Virus record (IMG/VR): IMGVR_UViG_3300023223_000914
Coordinates: 1 to 45,425 of that record
Direction: 5' to 3' (one strand)
Source of the DNA: a virus
Length of the DNA stretch: 45,425 nt
Position numbers and translations under genes: made by a program. Shown piece after piece: positions 7,844 to 14,579 of the stretch (position 1 is the stretch's first letter; each line of letters starts with the position of its first letter). Below the pieces are notes generated by a model. That model had not been told where the DNA came from, searched no databases, and worked only from the letters and a program-made list of their open reading frames with translations.

Positions 7844-8109
7844 CGTCACTCATGCGTCACACAGCTTTTCTACAGAACGTCACAAAGCTGAGGCGTTAAT
7901 GAGGCAACATGACTTTGTGACGTTAGTGACGTTCTGGTGACGCTTCTGTGACGCTATGAAAAGGGCCTTTAGGCCTTACCGCATATAGCGTTGTGACGGT
8001 GTGACGTTCTATCTTTGTTAAAGTATATAAATATTAAAGTATATAAATAATAGGTAAAATATAATATATACATAACGTATAGACACTAGAACGTCACTAA
8101 CGTCACAAA
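7844..8109. repeat. Iteron-like GTGACG/CGTCAC cluster, probable replication origin
   Basis: Eleven copies of the hexamer CGTCAC or its complement fall in 266 bases. As CGTCAC they start at 7844, 7855, 7878, 8092 and 8101; as GTGACG at 7917, 7926, 7937, 7948, 7993 and 8001. Neighbouring copies are mostly 8-11 bases apart, about one helical turn. A longer form, AGAACGTCAC or its complement, occurs at 7874, 7926, 8001 and 8088; AACGTCACAAA or its complement at 7876, 7914 and 8099. The cluster is beside the PrimPol-helicase operon and flanks an AT-rich repeat, as in iteron origins. It could instead be a multi-site operator. Confidence 0.65.
8018..8080. repeat. AT-rich 16-bp tandem repeat, candidate unwinding element
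   Basis: TTAAAGTATATAAATA occurs twice in perfect tandem at 8018-8033 and 8034-8049, followed by further A/T-rich sequence to about 8080, including TATAAT at 8060-8065. It lies between iteron groups. It fits a DNA-unwinding element; the TATAAT could also be a rightward -10 box, though no good -35 box precedes it. Confidence 0.55.
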
Positions 8110-8152
8110 TGTGAGCTACCTGGCTGTGAGACAGGCTGACTGCTGGGGGCTT

Positions 8153-8174
8153 TAACTCGAGAACAGACGAGTTA
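8153..8174 (+). promoter_or_regulatory. Hairpin just before the 8179 start codon
   Basis: TAACTCG at 8153-8159 pairs perfectly with CGAGTTA at 8168-8174 across an eight-base loop. It ends four bases before ATG 8179, where a ribosome site would be, and no good Shine-Dalgarno is visible. It may regulate translation, or mean that the later ATG 8290 is the real start. There is no T-run, so it is not a terminator. Confidence 0.35.
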
Positions 8175-8178
8175 CGAA

Positions 8179-8838
8179 ATGGTACGTATCGTATCTAAAT
8201 GCTGTGTGTCTGTAAGAAGAATATTCTTTGACGAGCAGGCTAAAAGGTTCTATATTCCATATACACTTATCGGCAAGAGAGCGTCAGAAATGCAAAACCA
8301 GACAAATGTCCTGCCTATGAATTTTGATTCTTATGATCTTTTCTGGACGCTCCCCGCCTCTGATCTGACCGAAAAACAAATAAAGGTTATTGCTATTAAG
8401 TTTGCCGTATTCTGTGCCAAGCGTGCGCTGCCTCTATTCGAGGTTAACCGGCCGAAAGATGACAGACCGCGTAAGGCTATCGGGGTAGCTGAGCTTTGGC
8501 TGTGTCGTAATGCACAAGGTTTTGTTGCAAAGTTGCGTAATTTACGGTGCAAGGGTCACCGTGATGACCCGTATTTAGCCGCTGACGCTGCTGCAGAGGC
8601 CATTGAGGCCCCTGCCGGAAAGGCTGCAGCCCAATCTGCAGGGTGGGCTGGAGATGCTGCACAGTCTGCTGTGAGTGGCAAAGTGAGTACTGTCATATGG
8701 TCTTCGATATGGGCAGCCGAATATGCTGATGATGCGGCGGCATTAGTTTTTGATGAAGGTGCTATGCGAACACGCATACGGCGTGATAACAAAAGGGTAT
8801 GTGTTGAGTACTTAAGTAAACTCATACAGGAGGTTTAA
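8179..8838 (+). CDS. Imm5-like alpha-helical protein, copy 2
   Basis: A paralogue of the proteins at 2839-3411 and 8841-9302. From ATG 8179 it has 219 residues, with DLFWTLPASDLTEKQIKVIA, then FAVFCAKRALPLFEVNRP and RPRKAIGVAELWL, the Imm5-type core, then a long alanine-rich helical tail. The first 37 residues have no counterpart in copy 3; ATG 8290 (residue 38) would give a 182-residue protein whose N-terminus matches copy 3 in length and has GAGAG upstream. It is the first rightward gene after the origin region and is followed two bases later by copy 3. Immunity to a toxin, or inhibition of a host factor, is possible but no partner is visible. Confidence 0.6.
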   Translation: MVRIVSKCCVSVRRIFFDEQAKRFYIPYTLIGKRASEMQNQTNVLPMNFDSYDLFWTLPASDLTEKQIKVIAIKFAVFCAKRALPLFEVNRPKDDRPRKAIGVAELWLCRNAQGFVAKLRNLRCKGHRDDPYLAADAAAEAIEAPAGKAAAQSAGWAGDAAQSAVSGKVSTVIWSSIWAAEYADDAAALVFDEGAMRTRIRRDNKRVCVEYLSKLIQEV

Positions 8839-8840
8839 GC

Positions 8841-9302
8841 ATGTTAGGACCGACGTGTAAATACAAAGGTGATACATGCGAAATCTCTCAGGCATTATGG
8901 GCGCTTATACGTTCAGATCGAAGTGACGAACGTATTAAATATATCGCCGTTAAGTTTGCGGTGTTCTGTGCCAATGAACTGGCGCTACCGGTTTTTAAAG
9001 ATGTGGAGCCTGGTGATTACCGCCCGCGAAAAGCTGTTGAAGCCGCAGAGCGTTGGCTGTCTGACGGTACCCGTCCTACTAAAAACGTAAGGGATGATGC
9101 GGTCATGGCGGCACAATGCGCTAAGACAGATCTGCCTGCCTGGTCAGCGGTTTCTGCGCTTATTGCTGCAACATCCTGGTCTGCTGATGCGGCTGTATCC
9201 GCTACCGTTTCTACGCTTTTGACTGCGATAGCCGCGCAGCCAACAGATGACAGAAACGCCGCCAAGGATAGATGCCAAGATTATTTAAACACGTTGTTGT
9301 GA
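8841..9302 (+). CDS. Imm5-like alpha-helical protein, copy 3
   Basis: A 153-residue protein, the shortest of three paralogues. It has WALIRSD, then IAVKFAVFCANELALPVFKD, then RPRKAVEAAERWL, followed by an Ala/Ser/Thr-rich helical tail and a final QDYLNTLL that matches the ends of the other two (RKRLNTILQEA and VEYLSKLIQEV). AGGAGGT lies upstream of ATG 8841, which follows the stop of copy 2 directly. The conserved core and divergent tails look like paralogues adapting to different partners. The family name is from memory of the motif; the role here is unknown. Confidence 0.6.
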   Translation: MLGPTCKYKGDTCEISQALWALIRSDRSDERIKYIAVKFAVFCANELALPVFKDVEPGDYRPRKAVEAAERWLSDGTRPTKNVRDDAVMAAQCAKTDLPAWSAVSALIAATSWSADAAVSATVSTLLTAIAAQPTDDRNAAKDRCQDYLNTLL

Positions 9303-9320
9303 ACCAGAGGAGTACAGATC

Positions 9321-9545
9321 ATGCATACATATTCTTCGAGATTATACCGGAAGACACGTATACCAGGGCATATGCTGCAAATTGCTGCAACGATCAGAGT
9401 CTTGATGTATCTGAGCGAGCGTTATACAGAGTTGTCAGCAACGCGACATGGCATTAGAGCGGTAGAGGCAATGGAGCATATTGAGGCGGGTTTTTGGGCG
9501 AGGCCTCACGCCTGCCAGGAAGTGACGCTGACAGCTCATATTTAA
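9321..9545 (+). CDS. Hypothetical small basic protein
   Basis: A 74-residue basic protein with a helical middle (MLQIAATIRVLMYLSERY) and no known domain. I chose ATG 9321 because AGAGGAG lies eight to ten bases upstream. A competing frame that starts at 9272 inside the Imm5-like gene lacks such a site and is rejected. Function unknown. Confidence 0.5.
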   Translation: MHTYSSRLYRKTRIPGHMLQIAATIRVLMYLSERYTELSATRHGIRAVEAMEHIEAGFWARPHACQEVTLTAHI

Positions 9546-9578
9546 TCACGTAACGAATGATGTGTAAGTGAGGTGGGT

Positions 9579-9956
9579 ATGTATATTATTATAAAACATG
9601 CTCTGAATAGGGATTGGCCAGGTGGTTACCCTGGCTGTCCTGGAGCTATTTTTCTGGAGGGGGATATTGTTAGGTATGCAGAGGACCGGGAGGGACTGCT
9701 GAAGATAGAGCACATTGCTAAAAGTGTTTTAACGGGAGAGGAGTTTTGTATCGGCCGCTGTTACTCGGGAGACTATGAGGAGGCATATATAAAACAACTT
9801 ATGCCTGCGTTAACGGGTGATTTAGAGTTATGGCGTGAGTCAGAATGCCTTAGGACGGGCACAGGTGCAATAACTAATGGAATTATGGCTGCAGTTGCGG
9901 GGATCATAGTGGTGCTCGCTGTATCTTATTTTTGTGTTGAGGTAATACCGTTATGA
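9579..9956 (+). CDS. Hypothetical protein with C-terminal membrane anchor
   Basis: A 125-residue protein with a soluble N-terminal part (GDIVRYAEDREGLLKIEHIA region) and one strong membrane segment at the end (about residues 95-122, ITNGIMAAVAGIIVVLAVSY), so it is probably tail-anchored in the inner membrane. GAGGTG lies just upstream of ATG 9579; the GTG at 9573 is a less likely start. Its stop overlaps the dUTPase start (ATGA at 9953-9956), and its last codons carry a 20-bp sequence repeated before the DHH gene. Confidence 0.55.
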   Translation: MYIIIKHALNRDWPGGYPGCPGAIFLEGDIVRYAEDREGLLKIEHIAKSVLTGEEFCIGRCYSGDYEEAYIKQLMPALTGDLELWRESECLRTGTGAITNGIMAAVAGIIVVLAVSYFCVEVIPL

Positions 9957-9957
9957 A
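9938..9957 (+). repeat. 20-bp repeated translation start region, copy 1
   Basis: TGAGGTAATACCGTTATGAA occurs here and again at 10668-10687. Both copies carry a GAGG ribosome site and the ATG of the following gene (dUTPase here, DHH protein at 10683). In this copy the sequence also encodes the end of the upstream protein (EVIPL); in the other it begins in the dUTPase stop codon. It looks like a duplicated or copied start cassette. Confidence 0.7.
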
Positions 9958-10675
9958 CGCAGAACAGCTAAAAGTTATGCTGGATATGCAGTTCCAAATG
10001 AATGCTAAGGTTGACCCTAAGTGGTTGAACAGTCGTTATCCATGGTGGCGTGCGATTTGGATTGAAGCCGCTGAGGGCGTTGAGCACCACGGCTATAAGT
10101 GGTGGAAGAAACAGACGCCCAATCTTCCACAGATCCAAATGGAAATTGTCGATATCTGGCACTTTGGTCTTTCTTTGGTCATACAAACCCGGGCTGACTT
10201 TGATGCGGGTGTAGAAGATATACACGCCAGTTTTACAGATGATCCTGAATTATATGATAGCAGCTTGGCTGATATTGCTAAGGCTATGGTAAGTTTTTGG
10301 CGAGGTGTCAGCATACCTATGCTTGATCAAGAGTGGGTAAAGGATAAGGTAATCGTTTTGGCATTTGAAAGAATAGCTATTGATGCCCTAACTTTGGGGA
10401 CGATTTCAATCAGCGCTTTCGTCTATCTCCTAAAGTTTGCAGAGATGACGTCTGATGACCTTTTTGAAGCCTACATGGCAAAGAACGTTCTAAACTTTTT
10501 CCGCCAAGATAATGGGTACAAAGAGGGCACCTACACCAAGATTTGGAATGGCCGTGAGGACAATGAGTACCTGACGGACATTATGACTGAGTTGCGTGCA
10601 AGTGGCGTTTCGCCTGCTCACTGGAAGGATATAATCTATGATCGTTTGGACACCCTGTATAAAACACTGAGGTAA
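9953..10675 (+). CDS. Dimeric (type 2) dUTP diphosphatase
   Basis: A 240-residue all-alpha NTP pyrophosphatase that should hydrolyse dUTP to dUMP and pyrophosphate, keeping uracil out of DNA and feeding thymidylate synthesis. The metal-binding motif is clear: EAAE at 38-41 (after YPWWRAIWI), then HHGYKWWKK, then EIVDIWHF with Glu64 and Asp67. The C-terminal half has LNFFRQDNGYKEGTYTKIW, typical of the dimeric dUTPase_2 family. It is coupled to the membrane-anchored gene upstream and followed seven bases later by the DHH gene. The thymidylate synthase at 31268-32101 would use its product. Confidence 0.9.
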   Translation: MNAEQLKVMLDMQFQMNAKVDPKWLNSRYPWWRAIWIEAAEGVEHHGYKWWKKQTPNLPQIQMEIVDIWHFGLSLVIQTRADFDAGVEDIHASFTDDPELYDSSLADIAKAMVSFWRGVSIPMLDQEWVKDKVIVLAFERIAIDALTLGTISISAFVYLLKFAEMTSDDLFEAYMAKNVLNFFRQDNGYKEGTYTKIWNGREDNEYLTDIMTELRASGVSPAHWKDIIYDRLDTLYKTLR

Positions 10676-10687
10676 TACCGTTATGAA
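10668..10687 (+). repeat. 20-bp repeated translation start region, copy 2
   Basis: Perfect second copy of TGAGGTAATACCGTTATGAA (first at 9938-9957), spanning the end of the dUTPase gene and the start of the DHH gene. It provides GAGG about eight bases before the ATG. Confidence 0.7.
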
Positions 10688-11528
10688 GAATCCATTTAAA
10701 AAGCCATTATGTATTTATCATGCTAACTGTTCTGACGGCTTCGGTGCGGCCTGTATAGTCAACAAGGCAATACCAGATGGCGTTGAGCTTTACCCTGCCA
10801 GCCACGGTGACGCACCCCCTGATGTGACCGGCCGTAACGTCGTTATGGTGGACTTCTCATATCCTCGCCAGGAAATAACGGCTATGGCTAAGAAGTGTGA
10901 ATATATGCTTATACTGGATCACCACAAAACGGCCGAGACAGCGTTAAAGGGAATTTTCGAGGATGATAAAATCGATGGCATGTTTGATATGGAGCGTTCA
11001 GGCTGCATGATGGCCTGGGAGTGGTTCTTTCCGGATCAAAAGGCGCCTGCACTGGTAGAGCATATACAGGACCGTGATCTATGGCGGTTTCATTTGCAAG
11101 GGACCGATGCAGTGATGGCTGCTGTCTTCTCTTACCCGCAGAACATCGGAACCTGGAGCGTCCTGATGCGCCCTGATGCGTTAGACGGTTTAAATCGAGA
11201 TGGTGCCGCTATTCTTCGGGCACATAATAAGAACATAAAGGATGTTACCAATATTCCAACCCGTCGTATGAAGTTTCAAGGGTATGATGTACCTGTTGCT
11301 AACGTGCCTTTCTACATGGCATCTGATGTAGGGAATGCCTTAAGCCTTGATGAGTTCTTTGCTGGGACATATTACGACTCACTTGAAGGCCGCCACTTTA
11401 GCCTGCGTTCGCAATCAGGAGGTGCGGACGTATCACAGATAGCTGAAGAGTATGGTGGCGGTGGGCATGAACATGCCGCAGGCTTTCTTGCGAAGTTCGA
11501 TGTCCTTCCAGAGAATGGTTGGCTGTAA
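10683..11528 (+). CDS. DHH/DHHA1 family phosphoesterase
   Basis: A 281-residue member of the DHH phosphoesterase superfamily, manganese enzymes that cleave short oligoribonucleotides, cyclic dinucleotides or phosphonucleotides. Visible motifs: HANCSDGFGAA (13-23), VMVDFSYP (54-61), the name motif LDHHKT (78-83), an acidic DRDLW further on, and the DHHA1 signature GGGGHEHAAGF near the C-terminus. It could be a nanoRNase-like recycler of nucleotides or act against cyclic-nucleotide signals used in anti-phage defence; the sequence does not decide between these. It sits with dUTPase and overlaps the next small membrane gene by one base. Confidence 0.85.
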   Translation: MKNPFKKPLCIYHANCSDGFGAACIVNKAIPDGVELYPASHGDAPPDVTGRNVVMVDFSYPRQEITAMAKKCEYMLILDHHKTAETALKGIFEDDKIDGMFDMERSGCMMAWEWFFPDQKAPALVEHIQDRDLWRFHLQGTDAVMAAVFSYPQNIGTWSVLMRPDALDGLNRDGAAILRAHNKNIKDVTNIPTRRMKFQGYDVPVANVPFYMASDVGNALSLDEFFAGTYYDSLEGRHFSLRSQSGGADVSQIAEEYGGGGHEHAAGFLAKFDVLPENGWL

Positions 11529-11674
11529 TGAGTATTTGGGTAGCACTTTATCTTCTTCTTATTCTGGGTATGGGTGGGGCATGTATTACACACTCAGAAG
11601 TCATTGTAATTTTAATCGGCATAGGGATGGGGTTGGTTGGGATTTTTGCTATTGTGATTCAAGTAGGAGGGTAG
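11528..11674 (+). CDS. Tiny membrane protein (48 residues)
   Basis: ATG 11528 overlaps the last base of the DHH stop codon and opens a 48-codon frame ending TAG at 11672-11674. The product begins MSIWVALYLLLILGMGG and is nearly all hydrophobic, with two possible membrane helices separated by ITHSE (residues 20-24). The 3' end contains an AGGAGG that can serve the deformylase gene. It fits a small phage membrane protein; holin, lysis inhibitor or exclusion protein are all possible. Confidence 0.55.
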   Translation: MSIWVALYLLLILGMGGACITHSEVIVILIGIGMGLVGIFAIVIQVGG

Positions 11675-11680
11675 TGGGAG

Positions 11681-12088
11681 ATGCTAACACTCGATGACAG
11701 CGTTCTGCACGACGTAGCCGACGAGGCTGATCCGACAGAGTGTGTGGCACTTATCATACAGATGGTCATTCTGATGAATGAGCTCAATGGTGACGGCCTG
11801 GCAGCCCCACAGGTGGGGGTATCAAAGCGCGTCATCGTGTTTAAGCATAATGGCCAGGATAGGGCTATGATTAACCCTCAGATAACGCGCAGGTACGGAG
11901 ACAGGAAGGCAAAAGTAGAGAGCTGTTTATCCTTTTGGGGCCAGTCTGTTAAAGTGAGGAGAAAAGAGCGAATTGAGACTGTTTTTCTAGATACCAATGG
12001 GTACCAGCACGCTATACGCTATCGGGGTAGGGCAGCCCGTATTATACAACACGAAATCGATCATCTCGACGGGATAACGATCGTGTGA
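11681..12088 (+). CDS. def: Peptide deformylase
   Basis: A 135-residue enzyme that removes the formyl group from the N-terminal methionine of new proteins. The three motifs are present: GDGLAAPQ (37-44), ESCLS with metal-ligand Cys82 (usual form EGCLS, so Ser replaces Gly), and QHEIDH with His124, Glu125 and His128. It ends soon after motif 3 and lacks the long C-terminal helix of bacterial enzymes, as phage versions do. Phage deformylases are known from marine viruses and are thought to sustain processing of phage or photosystem proteins late in infection. It follows a tiny membrane protein and precedes a secreted protein. Confidence 0.92.
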   Translation: MLTLDDSVLHDVADEADPTECVALIIQMVILMNELNGDGLAAPQVGVSKRVIVFKHNGQDRAMINPQITRRYGDRKAKVESCLSFWGQSVKVRRKERIETVFLDTNGYQHAIRYRGRAARIIQHEIDHLDGITIV

Positions 12089-12132
12089 CATAATACGGCC
12101 TTTAATATTAACCTAACTCAATGAGGCACCCC

Positions 12133-13872
12133 ATGAAAACTTACTTTTTAACGACACTATTCGCTGTCCTGTCCCTTGTATTACCCTTACCGATCCTGGC
12201 GGGCTCTGCCCCTGATGGCGGCTGGGCTACCAGTTTGAATACCGAATGCACCACGCCCGAGAACGAATGGATCTGGTGTGATGACTTCGAAACTGACCGC
12301 AGCGCCGACTATGCTGACGGCACTGAGATGTACCACGATACCGCCAACACGCAAGGCATTAACGGCACGAAAGCCAATGCCTTTCACTTCATAACGACCG
12401 ATGAAAATGGTGGCGATATTAAAATTGGCTTTGGTGATAATGCCCTGGGTGGTTTTGCCGATTGCTCTAGCTGTCTTGGTGGCAGTTATAATGAAATATA
12501 TTGGCGTATGTTTGTTAAGGTCCCGCAGGCCTGGGCAGGTAACTCCGGCGAGAAGCTAAGCCGTGCTGTAGTGTTTAGTAATGGCAGTGACTGGACAGTA
12601 TCATCGTACTTTCACGTTTGGGGGCCTTTAGATGATGGCGATGGCGATGGTAGTGGTGATGCCGCACACCTTAACATAGACCCTGTTAACTGCACTACAG
12701 GTAGTACTGTTCAATGCTCCGGATATAATAACTGGCCAAACATGGAATGGATAGCATACGGCGGTGAAGGTCTTAAAATTTCAAACCATGAGCCATTTAT
12801 GCCTTCTGAGTTTAACGAGTATCAGTGCATCGAAGTCCATGCCAAGCTTAACACGCCAGGGCAGAGCGACGGTATACAGGAAGTGTGGATTAACGGCACC
12901 TTGTCGAATTCAAATACCGGCCTGAATATGCGCGATTCGTTTACAGGCAAAGGCATTAACGCAGTATTTTTCGAGAATTATTGGAACAGCAACAGTCCTG
13001 TAGACCAGACGCGTTACTTTGACAATCTGGTTGTCAGTACTGCGCCTATCGGATGTCCTGCAGCAGGTGGCGGACAACCCCCAGCCTTTGAGCCGAATCT
13101 GGATGCGATGAAAGCAGCAGCCGTTACGCTGGACACTAATGTTACAGCTGCGAAAGACGCCATTATTGCCATGGAGGTAGAAGTCGCTTCTGCGCTGCAA
13201 GGTGCAACTACCGTAGATGGTTTGTCTATCGCATTGGATACAGACGTCACTACGGTAAACACAATGGTTTTGGATACACAAGCGTTAATGGTATTGACAG
13301 ATGGTGCTGCTGACCTCCTTGTTGCGACAGCTGACAGTGCTGACGCTACGGTCACAACTATTGATATTGACGCTGCTGCTGCGCTAGCTGCTGCTACCGC
13401 CTCACAGGCTGAAATAGCTACAGCGGATACTACAGCCGGCGTCTTTATGACTAACATACAGTCTACGAATGACAATGTACTCTCTATGCCGAAGTTGGTC
13501 ACAGACTCTACGGCAGTATGGACAGCTGTTGACGGTCTAGAGACTGATGTCGCTACGGTAGTCAGCACTATGACCACTATCGACGGCACTCTAACAGGCA
13601 TGGCGGCAGATACGTCGCTATTAAACACAAAAACTGACGCACTTAAGGTCAATACGCTGACGCATGCCGCCGACCTTGCTGCTATGGATACGCTAACGGT
13701 GGCTATGATAGCTGACGGTGTTCAGCTGTTATCGAAAACAGGCCAAGTGGTGACACATACTACCAACGTATCTACAGAGACTACTGCTTCTAGGGCTGAT
13801 CTAGAAGCCTTGGAAGCAGAAGTCACTGCGCTAAAAGCCCTAATCGATGCGTTTAGCTGTGACGCTCCTTAA
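12133..13872 (+). CDS. Secreted protein: ConA-like lectin domain plus coiled-coil tail
   Basis: About 579 residues. ATG 12133 is chosen because GAGG sits six bases upstream, within the longer frame that starts at 12121. Residues 1-23 (MKTYFLTTLFAVLSLVLPLP then ILA) are a Sec signal peptide. Residues of about 25-310 resemble the concanavalin A-like/polysaccharide lyase fold (YWRMFVKVPQAW, then TRYFDNLVVSTAPIG) and contain many cysteines. After a Gly/Pro linker, the last 240 residues are a long Ala/Thr/Asp-rich helical region with many VTT/VDT-type repeats and no prolines, as in fibre stalks. It may bind or cleave host polysaccharide from outside the cell. It lies away from the tail genes, so it need not be a virion part. 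Confidence 0.6.
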   Translation: MKTYFLTTLFAVLSLVLPLPILAGSAPDGGWATSLNTECTTPENEWIWCDDFETDRSADYADGTEMYHDTANTQGINGTKANAFHFITTDENGGDIKIGFGDNALGGFADCSSCLGGSYNEIYWRMFVKVPQAWAGNSGEKLSRAVVFSNGSDWTVSSYFHVWGPLDDGDGDGSGDAAHLNIDPVNCTTGSTVQCSGYNNWPNMEWIAYGGEGLKISNHEPFMPSEFNEYQCIEVHAKLNTPGQSDGIQEVWINGTLSNSNTGLNMRDSFTGKGINAVFFENYWNSNSPVDQTRYFDNLVVSTAPIGCPAAGGGQPPAFEPNLDAMKAAAVTLDTNVTAAKDAIIAMEVEVASALQGATTVDGLSIALDTDVTTVNTMVLDTQALMVLTDGAADLLVATADSADATVTTIDIDAAAALAAATASQAEIATADTTAGVFMTNIQSTNDNVLSMPKLVTDSTAVWTAVDGLETDVATVVSTMTTIDGTLTGMAADTSLLNTKTDALKVNTLTHAADLAAMDTLTVAMIADGVQLLSKTGQVVTHTTNVSTETTASRADLEALEAEVTALKALIDAFSCDAP

Positions 13873-13891
13873 ACTTTGAGGTAACAATAGG

Positions 13892-14101
13892 ATGAATGAA
13901 CTACTTTTATATTGGGTCTTGCCCAGCTTGGTTACACTGTTAATGCTAATAAGGTTAACAGCTATTGAGCACAAAACGTCTATTGCCGAGTTTACTAACG
14001 TTGAGTGGATTGCTTGCTCAGTATTCTCGGTTTTATATCCTATAGGGCTTTATATTGTCGTTTGGGATGGGATTGATCTGATATATAAGAAGTTTCCATG
14101 A
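13892..14101 (+). CDS. Small membrane protein, duplicated module gene A1
   Basis: A 69-residue protein with two membrane segments, about 4-22 (LLYWVLPSLVTLLMLIRL) and 40-60, and a short polar loop (EHKTSIAEFTNVEW). It is a clear paralogue of the protein at 14366-14575 (same MNELLLYW start, TLLM, AEF, VLYPIG). It pairs with the soluble gene after it, overlapping it by four bases, and the pair is repeated. GAGG precedes the start. Function unknown. Confidence 0.6.
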   Translation: MNELLLYWVLPSLVTLLMLIRLTAIEHKTSIAEFTNVEWIACSVFSVLYPIGLYIVVWDGIDLIYKKFP

Positions 14102-14373
14102 GGTTTTTAAGTGTAGATCTTTGGGACGAATGGGTAGCTTCCAGGCCGGAAGTTGTTCGGGATCTTTGCCAGCGTTTTCCAGGCTACAATCTGTACCGTT
14201 TAAAACCAACAGATCAGATAGTACAAATGGTCGGTTACCATGAGAACGGAACGATGAAAGTCTATGTGTTAGAGGAGCATAACGCAATAACTAGTGGCTA
14301 TTGCGTTTTTGGTATTTTCCCAGAAGATTTGATGGTATACGATTTTTGTCCAACGAGGAGACAGCATGAATGA
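14098..14373 (+). CDS. Soluble partner, duplicated module gene B1
   Basis: A 91-residue soluble protein: DLWDEWVASRPEVVRDLCQR, then FPGYNLYRL, a central MVGYHENGTM hairpin and a closing GIFPEDL. The paralogue at 14580-14864 has KWDKWVATRSEVVQDLCHRF, MGYSGDGSM and GIHPEHLLPY at the same places. No known family. ATGA overlap with the membrane gene before it and overlap with the next membrane gene suggest a stoichiometric pair. Confidence 0.6.
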   Translation: MRFLSVDLWDEWVASRPEVVRDLCQRFPGYNLYRLKPTDQIVQMVGYHENGTMKVYVLEEHNAITSGYCVFGIFPEDLMVYDFCPTRRQHE

Positions 14374-14575
14374 GCTACTTTTATACTGGGCTTTACCCAG
14401 TGCGGTTACATTGTTAATGGTGATAAGGCTAGTGGCTTTTGAACAGAAAACAACTGTTGCTGAGTTTGATAAGATTGAGTGGTTTACCTGTTTGACGGCT
14501 TCGGTTCTTTATCCCATAGGGTTTACTATTCTTGTTTGTGATGTGGCTACTATTATGTCCAGAGAGGGGTCTTGA
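14366..14575 (+). CDS. Small membrane protein, duplicated module gene A2
   Basis: Sixty-nine residues, paralogue of 13892-14101, with two membrane segments and the loop EQKTTVAEFDKIEW. Many differences between the two genes are at third codon positions (for example in the MNELLLYW start), which suggests both copies are kept by selection after an old duplication. GAGGAGA lies upstream of ATG 14366. It overlaps B1 by eight bases. Confidence 0.6.
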   Translation: MNELLLYWALPSAVTLLMVIRLVAFEQKTTVAEFDKIEWFTCLTASVLYPIGFTILVCDVATIMSREGS

Positions 14576-14579
14576 TAGT

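Noticed and set aside
7969-7980. AGGGCCTTTAGGCCT imperfect palindrome between iterons
   Set aside because: Short and imperfect with no T-run; could be part of the origin but not separately supported.
2839-9302. Toxin partner for the Imm5-like proteins
   Set aside because: No neighbouring frame shows a nuclease, deaminase or other toxin-like motif, or a secretion signal linked to these genes; the immunity role stays unproven.
13014-13652. Long minus-strand frame over the secreted protein's tail
   Set aside because: Antisense to a repetitive Ala/Thr/Val stretch, low complexity, no ribosome site and no gene context on that strand.
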